Assembly: GCA_904066235.2 (NCBI GenBank)
Contig: CAJFCV020000001.1
Coordinates: 3,224,001 to 3,288,000 of the forward strand
DNA: 64,000 nt
Reading direction: 5' to 3'
Origin: Bursaphelenchus xylophilus
Taxonomy: Eukaryota > Nematoda > Chromadorea > Rhabditida > Aphelenchoididae
Below the pieces are notes generated by a model that worked only from the letters and a program-made list of their open reading frames with translations, searched no databases and was not told the DNA's origin. Of this stretch, positions 54,110-64,000 are shown piece by piece; positions within the stretch are counted from its first letter, which is position 1; each line of letters begins with the position of its first letter. Position numbers and translations under genes: made by a program.

Positions 54110-57100
54110 AACCTCTTCCCAAGGAGTACTACCTCTGTTATCGAGATGAGAGCCCCAGATTAAACCAAATGTACGCATTTGGGGCACAAACTGTACACCA
54201 GTCCGATCCACCTGGACGCGGAGCGCCAGTGGTTAATATTAATGGACAAACGACGTATCACGTCTCTAACCCGGAAGGAATCTCGAATACGCTTCTTCTT
54301 GGGCAGTTGCTGAGATTTGCCCCGGATCTAACAGACGATGACGTTTGTGATCAATTAAAAAAGACAAAAATGTACACAAACATGTCACATAAAGCTGCGT
54401 TTGATGCGTTAACCGCGTTCTTCTATAATTACATTCGCCAGTACAACGACTTGGCGCAAATGTATTATACAATTATTGAACGGCAACAGCTGCTTGGTTT
54501 GGAAGGCAAACCAAGTGAAAATTACTTGCTGAAAATTGTTGATGCAAAAGATCTGAGTCCTGAATTAAGGCAACAGTTGCTTCCTAAGGACCTTCACGAA
54601 AGGCAGATCAATAAACCCGAAGTTGCGGAACATGCCGTTGTTTATATAAACGATGAGAACGGTAATGTTAAGCTTCCGCCCGGTATGGTTGTGTTCAGTC
54701 GAGGTCACCAATCGGCGAAGTACAAGGCTTATATGCCTGAACTTGACGCCTTTCTTTACCCTCTTCTGTTTATACATGGCGAGCCATACTTCCACCGACA
54801 TCTTCCATTGCGAGATGTTGGTGAAGATGACATACTCCCAGAGCCTCGGCCTGGAGATGACGATGAGTTCGTGCCTTTTGAGGTGAATGTCGCGTTGAAT
54901 CCGCTTCCAGCCGGGTTGAAAGAAAACGAGGACGACATTAACATAGAAGAATTGGAAGAAGCGGCCGACGAGAACGATCTTCTTCCCAAGAAAACAAAGC
55001 CAAAGGCAAAGAAGTGCTCTTTGCGAATGCAAGTCAAGTATAGGCTTCAGCGAAGACCTCGAGATCGGGGAGTTCATCGAATTTATAACCACTATAAACT
55101 CGGTGGCCGCTGGATCTGCCAAAAAGCCTTGGGAATCGAAGAACAGGTCTTTGATTACTACGAGAAAAACGTCATACCCAAGCGACGCGTCGACGCTAAA
55201 TATGTCCGCGAAAACTTTTCGGAACTTCTCAAGCAGAAGTCCAAAGGCTATCAGCTCGGTAAGCTGACCAGGATGCCTCCAGGTCACCGATACAGCCGTC
55301 GCTATTATCAGCGACAGTATTCGAACTGTGTAGCAATGGCTCAGACATTGGGTTCGCCCAGTTTCTTCATAACGTTGACTGCAAACTCAGAATGGCCCGA
55401 CTTCCTCCATCTATGCGGAAATAAAGGAATTGAGCCGAAGAATGCATACGACATTCTAAACCGAGTTTTTCGGCAAAAGGTTGTCGAACTCATGAGGCGT
55501 ATCGCGCCTCCGCAGAAAGGACAACAAGGGTGGTTTGGGCAATGCCTAGGCTACTACATGTCTTTGGAATTCCAGAAAAGAGGAAATCCACATGTTCACT
55601 TGCTCCTCTGGACTGAGCACAAAGAAATGTCGGCCCACGTTGTCGACGAATTTATATCGGCCCGATTTCCAGACCCCGTCGCCGATGCTGAAGTTCATGA
55701 CAAGGTTCTTCGGTACATGATCCATGACTGCAAAGAAACCGATCTGTGCCGGGACAAAAACGGAAAGTGCACCCGGCGCTATCCTCAGGAAATTGTTCCG
55801 GAAACCAGAATTGGCCCTGGATATGTGGCCTATCAAAGGTTGGAGCGTGGAAAGGACGTCACAGCCCCAGTCCATTCCGGAAGTAAAATGGTGGACAGCG
55901 TTCAACGCGTCTACAACGACCGTCATGTTGTACCATACAACAAGACTTTGCTCACATGGTGGGACGGTCACTCAAACGTTGAGGCTGTGTGCACCAACGG
56001 CACCCCCGCATACGTATTAAAGTATATCTTAAAGGGGAATGATCAAGCTATCGTTCAAGTCATTTCTGAATTTGAAGCTCTCGAAGCTCAGAAGCAGAAA
56101 GAAAAGGAACTTGAAAAAGAAAGACAAGCAAAGCTCGGCGAGGACCACCCGTTCGAAGAGAATGAGATTGACCCCGAGAAAAAGAATAATACCGAGAAGG
56201 TATATGGCATTGAAATAAATCCAAAGACTAAGAACGTGGATATTCATGAGCCCCAATTCTACATGGGCGCAAATTACATCACGCCCCAAGAAGCTCACCT
56301 TCGCATTTTCAGCTTCGGGCCTGTCTTCGTCTCCCACATTGTGGAGCAAATTGGCATTCACATGCCCGGAGACAGCCATGTTTACGCGGCTGACGGAGAG
56401 CCTATCGAAAACATAGCACAAAGAGTCAGCAACCTGAATCCTAATGTGTATTCCCGGTTGACCGCATACTTTGAGTACTGCGCAGAAAACGCTGAAGAAA
56501 CAGCTGATCTGACGTACGTTGAATTGAACAGAACCTATGCGTACGACTACAAGACAAAGACGTACAGAAAGTACAAAAAACAAATGAAAAAGATCGTGCA
56601 ATTGCGCGAAGTCTCGGTGAAGAACAAGGAGTTATTGGCCTTGAGATCAATTATTCTGACCGTTCCATGCCTCAAGAGCTTCGAAGAGTGCCGAACGCAC
56701 GAAGACCAGATCTTTGCCACGTTCTTGGAAGCTGCACAAGCTCGAGGACTCTTCCATTCAGATGTCCTCTGGCGACATGCTCTTGATCAAGCCCGGGGCC
56801 GCACATGTAAACACTTTGTGTTTTTGTTTGCCCAAGTACTAATTGAAGCAGGTGAACTTATTGAAGACCAGCTTCAACTGTGGAACGACTACAAGATCCA
56901 CATGTTGATGCCTCCGTTCCACAGACCCAATATGCCGGATGATGAAATTAGGCAAAGGCAGGAGCGTAGAGCTTTGGAACTTCTCAGTTATTACCTCTCC
57001 AACATGGGTGGGAAGTACGAGTCGTTCAATTTACCACCACTAACTGGAACTTACGATCCAGACGTTCACGGTGAGAACGAGGACTTATTTATCGGTGAGT

Positions 57101-58629
57101 TCGACAGCACTGATCGTCCTGCTGAGCCTAAAAAGCCTAAGGTCAGCTTTGGAGATGATCAGCAATACGCATTCGACATGATAACGAAAGCATTGGAATT
57201 GGCGCCTCAAAACAAAGCCATTCCACACCGTCAATTCTTCTTACATGGAGCAGGCGGAACAGGGAAAACAACCCTTTACAATGAGCTCATTGACTATTGT
57301 CAAGAGCAGGGCATCAAGCACGCAGCAACTGCCACAACTGGCGTTGCTGCGAACTTAATTAAGACCGGGCAGACTCTTCACAACCTGATATGGGCCCCGA
57401 TTAATCTTGACTCGGATACTCTTCCGACACTAAAGTACGAAGATCAAAAAGCCCAACGTCTTCGTGAACTTGGCTTATTGATCATCGACGAATCAAGCCA
57501 GCTTAACGTCGATCTTTATAACTATTTGCAACGGCTCTTACGTCACGTTCGAAAAGCGGGCGACATTGACCGTCAATTAGTTATCGTGTATGGCGGCGAT
57601 TATCAGCAGATATTGCCAGTCTGCCCTGATCTATCGATTGGTCAAGAGTGGACAAAGTCCTTAATTTCAAAGGCTTCTGAGATGCAGTACATCGTACTGA
57701 AACAAAATCACAGAACAAGAGCCGATGAACGGAGCTACAGACAGTTTCTCAGTGAGATTGGCTCCGGGACTAACTTCAGTTCAACATTGTCCTTGATATC
57801 TCTGAGGCATAAGCTTCATCCAGAGATACACAACCACACAAGTCCTCAAGACATGATCGAGGCTGTGTTCCCTCGGAGTCACCTCCAGTTGGGTCTCCAA
57901 GATAGACCGACGGCAATGGCTATCTTAGCTCCGAGGGTTCAGACTGTAATGAACCTGAACACAGAAATTCTTGACCGTTTCCCCGGTAAAGAACATGTAT
58001 ACGTCTCGGTAAATACCCCGAATCCCGAGGATGTCAGTAACTTTGACCATACTGTCATCGAAGCAATGCAAGAACAGATTTGCAAAGTAAACGACGGCAA
58101 TATGCCTCCCGGAGAACTCAAACTCAAAGTTGGAGTTGATGTCGTTTTGCGCAAAAACTTATCCGTTCGAACAGGCTTTTCGAACGGAACAAGAATGCGC
58201 GTAGTTGCCTTGAACAACGACCTCATTGAGTGTCAAAAGATTGACCCGAACGGCAATCTTGGGCAAACCGCCCTGATCGCTCGGAGTCGGTTCGACTACC
58301 GACCTCCAAAGCAATCTAAAGCTGGAATCCGCTTTACGCGGTATCAGTTCCCGTTGCAGTTGGCCTTTGCGATGTCGATTAATCGTGCGCAAGGTCAAAC
58401 TTTGAACATCGTCGGTTTGTACTTAGACGATCCAGTCTTCAGTCATGGCCAGACGTATGTGGCGCTTAGTCGCACAAGAAGAGCTGCAGATATCCACATC
58501 TACTCTCACGTCGATACAGACGAGATTGATAATGTGGTATACGGGCGAGTGACAGAGTTCCTGCGCGATCTCGATAAAATTTACGAGAATCAGAAGTCGA
58601 AATACCCTCAGAAACCTGCTGGGAAATGA
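54106..58629 (+). CDS. Rep/helicase copy 2, Rep and PIF1-helicase fragment
   Basis: About 1507 residues open to TGA at 58629; the first ATG is 54169. It contains FFITLTAN, GNPHVHLLLW (HUH), YVLKYILKG (two tyrosines), Walker A GAGGTGKTT, IIDESSQ, GGDYQQILP and KQNHRTR. Unlike copy 1 it also has the uninterrupted end with FAMSINRAQGQTL and YVALSRTR, since the A run at 58153-58157 has five A. It therefore has the intact nuclease and helicase domains but lacks an in-frame N-terminus. Confidence 0.85.
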   Translation: MKPLPKEYYLCYRDESPRLNQMYAFGAQTVHQSDPPGRGAPVVNINGQTTYHVSNPEGISNTLLLGQLLRFAPDLTDDDVCDQLKKTKMYTNMSHKAAFDALTAFFYNYIRQYNDLAQMYYTIIERQQLLGLEGKPSENYLLKIVDAKDLSPELRQQLLPKDLHERQINKPEVAEHAVVYINDENGNVKLPPGMVVFSRGHQSAKYKAYMPELDAFLYPLLFIHGEPYFHRHLPLRDVGEDDILPEPRPGDDDEFVPFEVNVALNPLPAGLKENEDDINIEELEEAADENDLLPKKTKPKAKKCSLRMQVKYRLQRRPRDRGVHRIYNHYKLGGRWICQKALGIEEQVFDYYEKNVIPKRRVDAKYVRENFSELLKQKSKGYQLGKLTRMPPGHRYSRRYYQRQYSNCVAMAQTLGSPSFFITLTANSEWPDFLHLCGNKGIEPKNAYDILNRVFRQKVVELMRRIAPPQKGQQGWFGQCLGYYMSLEFQKRGNPHVHLLLWTEHKEMSAHVVDEFISARFPDPVADAEVHDKVLRYMIHDCKETDLCRDKNGKCTRRYPQEIVPETRIGPGYVAYQRLERGKDVTAPVHSGSKMVDSVQRVYNDRHVVPYNKTLLTWWDGHSNVEAVCTNGTPAYVLKYILKGNDQAIVQVISEFEALEAQKQKEKELEKERQAKLGEDHPFEENEIDPEKKNNTEKVYGIEINPKTKNVDIHEPQFYMGANYITPQEAHLRIFSFGPVFVSHIVEQIGIHMPGDSHVYAADGEPIENIAQRVSNLNPNVYSRLTAYFEYCAENAEETADLTYVELNRTYAYDYKTKTYRKYKKQMKKIVQLREVSVKNKELLALRSIILTVPCLKSFEECRTHEDQIFATFLEAAQARGLFHSDVLWRHALDQARGRTCKHFVFLFAQVLIEAGELIEDQLQLWNDYKIHMLMPPFHRPNMPDDEIRQRQERRALELLSYYLSNMGGKYESFNLPPLTGTYDPDVHGENEDLFIGEFDSTDRPAEPKKPKVSFGDDQQYAFDMITKALELAPQNKAIPHRQFFLHGAGGTGKTTLYNELIDYCQEQGIKHAATATTGVAANLIKTGQTLHNLIWAPINLDSDTLPTLKYEDQKAQRLRELGLLIIDESSQLNVDLYNYLQRLLRHVRKAGDIDRQLVIVYGGDYQQILPVCPDLSIGQEWTKSLISKASEMQYIVLKQNHRTRADERSYRQFLSEIGSGTNFSSTLSLISLRHKLHPEIHNHTSPQDMIEAVFPRSHLQLGLQDRPTAMAILAPRVQTVMNLNTEILDRFPGKEHVYVSVNTPNPEDVSNFDHTVIEAMQEQICKVNDGNMPPGELKLKVGVDVVLRKNLSVRTGFSNGTRMRVVALNNDLIECQKIDPNGNLGQTALIARSRFDYRPPKQSKAGIRFTRYQFPLQLAFAMSINRAQGQTLNIVGLYLDDPVFSHGQTYVALSRTRRAADIHIYSHVDTDEIDNVVYGRVTEFLRDLDKIYENQKSKYPQKPAGK

Positions 58630-58854
58630 GCAGTAATTGAAATTCATAAAAAGAGAAGGGCAAAGGTTTTGTTATTTTTTCCAAAAAAAAATAACACCAC
58701 TTCCCCGAAGACCGGCCGCCTTGACGTGGCGGGGAGGCTTTTCACCAAGAGCCGGTTAATGACTACAAAGTAAACTTATGGAAGGTAGCGCTGGCGCACA
58801 GCCTTTAGCTGACGACAGGTAGCGCTGGCGCGCGGCCTTTACCTGACCATAACT

Positions 58855-59087
58855 NNNNNNNNNNNNNNNNNNNNNNNNNNNNNNNNNNNNNNNNNNNNNN
58901 NNNNNNNNNNNNNNNNNNNNNNNNNNNNNNNNNNNNNNNNNNNNNNNNNNNNNNNNNNNNNNNNNNNNNNNNNNNNNNNNNNNNNNNNNNNNNNNNNNNN
59001 NNNNNNNNNNNNNNNNNNNNNNNNNNNNNNNNNNNNNNNNNNNNNNNNNNNNNNNNNNNNNNNNNNNNNNNNNNNNNNNNNNNNNNN
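58855..59087. other. Assembly gap (233 N)
   Basis: A run of undetermined bases inside the 3' tail of Helitron unit F, amid GGTAGCGCTGGCGC tandem repeats. It probably hides additional copies. Frames crossing it are meaningless. Confidence 0.98.
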
Positions 59088-59407
59088 ATGTTGCTGTAGA
59101 GTGTTGTAGCGCATTGTGCCGAGGCCGAAGGCCGAGGCAAAGTCCTAAGAACAGTTGATTGGTCAAAGTTAGCTGATGAAAGGTAGCGCTGGCGCGCGGC
59201 CTTTTGTTGACGGGAGGTGTAGCGCTGGCGCGCGGCCCTTAGCTAACAGAAGTGCCGGGCTTGAGGCAGTATAACGCGCGTCAGCGCGTTGTTGGCCACG
59301 CGAAGCGTGGCCTGGACGATCAACTATAGTGCATGCGATCAAGTCAACTTCACGTTGGGCAACCTTTGCGCGCACAGCGGCGTCAAGGCCCGCGTGAGCG
59401 GGGCTTG

Positions 59408-61370
59408 TCAGCCACAAATTATTTTTTGTTTTTTCCTCTTTGTTTTGACACTTGTACAGGAAATTTTATCCATAAAAAAGTGCGAAAAATTTGAAAAAAA
59501 CTCCGAACTTTTCTAAAATTTTTGACCAAAAAATAGTTTTTTTTTCTGCCAAAAATTCAACAAAAAATATTTTTTTTTGTGATCTGATTTTCCTCCTTTT
59601 TCAACATTTTTTTTATTTTTTTTATTTTCCCCAATTTTTCTCAAAATTAAAAATTCCTCTGGCCATGCGAAAAACGGCAAAAAATGTTGGGAAATTGAAA
59701 GCTTCCATCCGAAATTTTACAGTTGAAGAAATTCGGAGGCCTCGTTTTTAATAAAATTTTAATATCCAAGTTTTGTTTTCGCCTACGCTTTTCCCAAGTG
59801 TAATATGGATGTAGAAGTGGAGCGTATAACAGTTTTGAGGATTTACCCTGAAGTATAAGGACGTAATTTTCATTGTGCTATCCGTGTTTACTCAAAAATC
59901 TGAGATTTGGGTTTTTGAAACGTTTGGAATTTTGGTGGGAAATTTGAATTTTCAAACAATTATTTGGCAATTTCGGCTGAAAAATGGAAGTTTTAGGTCG
60001 TCCAGGACATTGGCCACGATTTATATACAAATTATGATAAAATTAAGGGTTGTTGCAGAATGCCAAGAATTTTTGAAATTTGGCGGGAATTTGAATTTTC
60101 AAATAATTCCTTACTAATTTCACGATAAAATCAGATCTTTGTGATTCTAGGAGATCATTTCAGACAATTTATGCAATGTCTGCACAAAGATTACAGCTTG
60201 TTGCAGAATGCCAAGAATTCCTAAAATTTGGCGGGAAATTTGAATTTTCGAATATCTTCATTCTTAAAATTCTAGATTGTCTATTTACAATACAAGCAAA
60301 CAAATATCTGGCCTTTATGGTTCCCTAAACCACGCTTCCGGCACCTTGCAATCGGATTTCCTCGAATTAGTCTAATTCGAATAATCCGCATGCTATTTTT
60401 ACCGCGTGCAAAGTACAGTAGTACCGGATGTAGAGAGAAGAGCGAAACAACATGGGTTTCCCTCCCTTCTCCACATATCTTTCTGCTAATTTTTCGGATT
60501 TCGTGATATTTACATGTTATTTTGTTGTATAGTATACGAGGGCTTCAATCGTATTACCAGCGATGACTCGCCGGATGTTTGGCTCGGGATTCGGTTTGTA
60601 GTTGTCATTTGCAATTTCCGTCGGTTTCTAAGCACTTAGCCGGGGAAGTGGGCGGAGTTTTGAGGAAAACATTTTGAATTTGACATTTCCCGCCTAATTT
60701 GGCATTATGTTTTAGGAGTTCTAAAGTTGGCAAAAAAATTGTAGACGAATCAGACATATTCCTCGTAAAATTTACTACCTTTTTTCTATTTTTGACTTTT
60801 TAAAAATTTGAATTTTTAGTTTTCCGCCAAATCTTGGCATTGTGTTCCAAGGGCCCAAAATGCGTCAAGAACTTGACAAAACTGCTTAGTAAACGTAATA
60901 ATGAATATTTGATAGGCTAATTTTTTCATTATTTTCAAATTTTCAAATTTCCCGCCAATTTTGGCATTCCGTTTAACCCTAAAAAAAACCACGACCGATT
61001 GTAGAAACAACCCAATAATGATGTGTAAAGCACACACTAAACCTTTTTTGTTTGTTTACTCTTATTTATTTGCATATTTATATTCCCCTCGTGTTCCCCG
61101 TGCCAGAATAAAATATCTCGCCTTGCTCTCGACACTCAATAACACTCCCTTACTTTCAGATACACTACCCTCCTAAAACTACATTTCCTGATGTCACCCT
61201 GCTCTCCGCTTCCATTTTGTACTCGATTTCACCTTTTAGCTACAAGTTTCCGAAGATTGTAGCAGTTTACAACTTTATCCCAAAATTACTGTTAAAGTTG
61301 TAGTGTTCTACAACTATTACTGTGTGTTTCGAGTGTGCTGAGGTGTTTATAGTCATCCTATTTCCATTCC
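59408..61370. other. AT-rich DNA with dispersed GGCGGGAA/TTGGCATT motifs; no gene supported
   Basis: The sequence TTGCAGAATGCCAAGAATT, then TGGCGGGAATTTGAATTTTC, occurs near 60053 and 60196. The inverse TTTCCCGCCNAATTTGGCATT occurs at 60690, 60820 and 60950. This is the same motif as the tandem array at 10747-11365. Short open frames at 59491-59750 and 60961-61175 have no protein features. Confidence 0.5.
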
Positions 61371-61394
61371 ATAGCCTACAAAACGGGCATGAGA

Positions 61395-62300
61395 GGTGTT
61401 GGTAAGATTTTCGAAAGACGAAGTAGGAATTGGCATATTGCACTAGGTTTGGAAATAGATGATCTTCGAAATTTGGCTGTAACTTGGCGGAAATTCGTTA
61501 TAGTGAGCTGATGTTTGGAATATATGTAGCTGTTGAACTTGTTTCTTAGAAAAAAGTATTGCACTAGATGACGTTTTCTAGGTGAAGGGCCAAATGGCGT
61601 CTTAGACATATTGCACTAGGCTGTGAAATGGATGATCTTCGTAATTTGGCTATAACTTCGCAAAAATATGTTGTAGCAAGTTGATGCTTGGAATAGGTGT
61701 AGCTACTGAGTTTTTTCTTGTAAAAGACATTTATTGAATGATTTTGTTTCTCGGTCGGGGTCAAATGACATCTTGCATATATTGCACTAGGTTGGGAAAT
61801 GGATGATCTCTAAAAATTGGGCTGTAACTTGGTGAAAATTAGTTATAACGAGCTGATGTTAGGAATATTTGTAGCTATTGAGCTTGTTATTAGAAAAAAA
61901 TTACGAAATATATGATTTTCCCCTACTTCAAGGGTCAAACGACGTCTTATATTACACTAGGTTATGAAACGGGTGTTCTCGGGGATTTGGCTGTAATCCG
62001 CTGGAAACTTACTGTAATCAGTTGACATTCGGATTATAGTTTGTGTATGAGCTCTTTTCTAAGCCGCTGCTGGCGAAATACCTATGTTATACGGTTTATG
62101 CGGCAAACGGTGGTTTATATTATACTAGGTTCATCGATATGATGATCTTCAGAATTTGACTGTACAATGGTGAAGGATTACTTTTGACTTGAAATATTTT
62201 GAACATATCACGGTTATGTGTGTGTTTGGTAAATAGTACTGCCAGTTTAGGTATTTTTTCTGCTTTAAGGGGACTATTGTAATATATACATAAGATGATT
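61395..62300 (+). repeat. Five degenerate tandem units of about 172 bp
   Basis: The core ATTGCACTAGG, then GAAATGGATGATCTTCGNA and TTTGGCTGTAACTT, recurs near 61437, 61608, 61781, 61953 and 62125. A related TATTACACTAGGTTCAA stretch is at 4770. No coding region. Confidence 0.7.
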
Positions 62301-64000
62301 GTATTGATTGTGAGCTTTTGGCAGATCGTTAAAATCACTTGATATTTGGAATAGTGATGGAATATGAGTTGTCTTGTAGTGTGGTAGTGTTGCTGCTATT
62401 TTTTTAGTCCATCGGCCACGGGAAATTACATTTAACCACGGTCCATTGCTGACGTATATATATCTTTTCAAAAAAACATATTTTTCAATTAGAAAAGAAT
62501 TGTAAAATACGATGGCGCCAATCTGGCACAATTCCATATCTGGAAAGCTCCACAAGCTTCCCAAATTTCCACAGTTTCCCTGCAAACCTTCCAGAATCTC
62601 CCTTTTCCTCAAATTTCAAATTTCTGCCCTCTCCGTCGTAGGCGAGCGGTTAATACCAGCGCATAATCTGACCCCTCTCCCTCTCCGAACAACAAAGCGC
62701 GCTATTTTCGGCGCAAAGTTCCGCGACGAACGGCCCCGAAAAAGGCGGCCGAAACGGAAGGGAAGCGGCTCATCCCTCTCCACCCGGAATGCTAATCCCA
62801 TCGCACTGACTTGAACAGTGTACTATGCAACCTTATGGGGACAAATTTGCATAGCCGCGGGCGTGGCGAGCTATGCAAATTTTACGCAATTTTTGATGAT
62901 TTTTTGAAATTTTTTTCAAATTTTTCGGGGAGAAAAATCATAATTTAAGGTAAAATACGAACGCCATTACTTTCACCATTTTATTTTCTTCTTATGGCAC
63001 ACTTTTTTCATCAAATTATGTTATCCATGACGAAAAAAATCAAGAATTATTTTTTGACCCCGCACCGTGCAAAAAGCGAGCGTTATTTTCGTTCGCCCTG
63101 AGGGCTTTTGGGATGATGAATTATTGATTTATTATGGACATGAAATGCTCTGTTGTTTCGTCCATTTTCCGATGATTTTGAGCAGTACATTTTTTGAAAA
63201 TTTTTTAAATAAAAGTCCGGATTTTATTGTAAAAAATCAAAATTTTTTGATTCACAAGGGCGGAATATTACTGAGCAGGCTGGAATTTCGGGCTTTACAT
63301 GGATGATTTAACTATTTTTTGCGAAAAATTTATACTTTTTGATCAAAAAATAGCTTTTTCAGAGGTCCGAAAAAACCGTATTTTACAAAAAATTCCTGAA
63401 TCTTTTAAAATTAAAATAGTGGTCAAAACAAAGTGTATCCCTCCGAAAACCCCATAGACACAACGGAAAACGGAGAGAACCCCAACGAAACCCGCCGAAT
63501 ATCATGCAAAACCGAGAGATTCGGGGGGAAATTTCGCGCGGAACGAAGAGAGCGCCCTCGCCTTGCCGCCTTCTGCCCCATACATAGTTTGTCGCGGGGC
63601 CGGAATAAGCCAATTCTCCGTCGGCCACAAACATTCGGCCCCCAACATTTTTTTTCGGGGGGGACGACAGAGCGCGGCCGAAACATTGGGCCGCGGCGGC
63701 CGAGAGCGGGCAGAGAGGCAGAATAAAAAATGGAAAATTGGCTACAACTACATTCTTCTTCCCCGCAAAGCCAAATTTGAATGAAATTGAGGGCGCGCCG
63801 AGAGAGTATTGGAGGTGGGGAGAGCGCGCAGACGTAGCGGAAAGTTGATGAAACAGCGAGTGATATGGCGGCGGAGAGGGAGCCAAATGCAAGGAAAAGG
63901 GTCTAGTGGGATGTAAGCTGTATTGTAGCACTCGGATTTTGAGATTCGGGTACCTGGGGGTACTGTAATTTCGCGTTTTTTTAAATGTAAGCGTTTTTTT
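62301..64000. other. Intergenic or upstream region; no gene supported
   Basis: GC-richer patches at 62510-62860 and 63430-63900 lie between AT-rich stretches. They have open frames on both strands (63383-63931 minus, 62512-62814 plus) but no recognised protein motif. Patches like these often mark promoters or first exons in nematodes, but I cannot assign one. The last bases contain GGGGGTACTGTAATTTCGCG, a motif type common in Caenorhabditis repeats. Confidence 0.35.

Larger units (their letters stand above)
19235..59407 (+). mobile_element. Head-to-tail array of nine Helitron units (two autonomous-type, seven non-autonomous)
   Basis: Every unit starts TCGAAGATAC or TCGAAAGA and ends with CAACCTTTGCGCGCACAGCG, then a GCCCCGC-GAA-GCGGGGC hairpin and CTTG. 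Adjacent units join directly as CTTG|TCGAA at 21118/21119, 23119/23120, 38662/38663, 40772/40773, 42656/42657, 44539/44540, 46536/46537 and 48457/48458. All units have the same orientation. The outer flanks are ...CCGAT on the left and TCAGCC... on the right, with no target duplication, as expected for Helitrons. A 5' TC and a 3' hairpin are Helitron hallmarks, but the end CTTG departs from the canonical CTRR. Two units encode Rep/helicase. The array accounts for 40.2 kb of the window. Confidence 0.85.
48458..59407 (+). mobile_element. Helitron unit F (autonomous-type, about 10.95 kb, contains a gap of Ns)
   Basis: Head TCGAAAGATACC of the A/E type, two 186-bp-type hairpin units (49696 and 49890), leader repeats, GA-rich stretch, a three-part broken Rep/helicase frame (51366-58629), GC-rich tail, gap, and a final CGTGAGCGGGGCTTG. 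It lacks the accessory gene of C1. Its right edge is the right edge of the whole array. Confidence 0.82.

Noticed and set aside
63383..63931. 182-residue minus-strand frame near the window end
   Set aside because: Low-complexity, Ser/Pro/Phe-rich composition without motif in a GC-rich patch. No splice or poly(A) context.

Overview
The window looks like nuclear DNA of a rhabditid nematode, most probably Caenorhabditis or a close relative. It is AT-rich, has short introns with TTTTCAG-type acceptors, carries foldback and TA-flanked DNA transposons of nematode type, and is dominated by Helitrons. No bacterial operon, CRISPR array or viral genome is visible. All assignments come from reading the sequence; no database search was run.

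Layout. 1-3691: the C-terminal five exons of an SLC6-type (sodium:neurotransmitter symporter family) membrane transporter, with introns enlarged by a TA-flanked MITE, a Tc5-like foldback and a GGGTCAACT minisatellite. 4280-5801: a probable small single-pass membrane protein gene with a Pro/Lys/Ser-rich tail. 5873-8040: a foldback element with a 9-bp target duplication, a hAT-type MITE nested in it, and degenerate repeats of the preceding gene's 3' end. 9331-10630: a mariner-like element. 10747-11365: tandem repeats. 13000-16573: a 3.6-kb palindromic element carrying one nested insertion in each arm. 16840-19234: mostly repeats and unassigned DNA.

19235-59407 is the centre of interest. I read it as one uninterrupted head-to-tail array of nine Helitron units. 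Each starts 5'-TCGAA and ends with a GC hairpin followed by CTTG. Seven are non-autonomous units of about 1.9-2.1 kb. Two (23120-38662 and 48458-59407) carry a Rep/helicase gene. The protein has N-terminal peptide repeats, a Ulp1/C48-like cysteine protease domain with His, Asp, Gln and Cys in place, a second Ulp1-like domain that has lost its Cys, a Helitron zinc finger, a HUH/Y2 Rep domain and a PIF1-type helicase. The two copies are broken at different places. The first also carries an intron-containing accessory gene for an RGG-box, lysine-rich protein. Repeated leader sequences precede both the accessory gene and the Rep/helicase genes.

59408-64000 is repeat-rich intergenic DNA with no gene I can support. 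Rep would nick and transfer a strand, and the helicase would unwind it. Array formation fits read-through of the 3' terminator in a rolling-circle mechanism, but unequal crossing-over or assembly collapse and expansion also fit. There is a run of Ns at 58855-59087.
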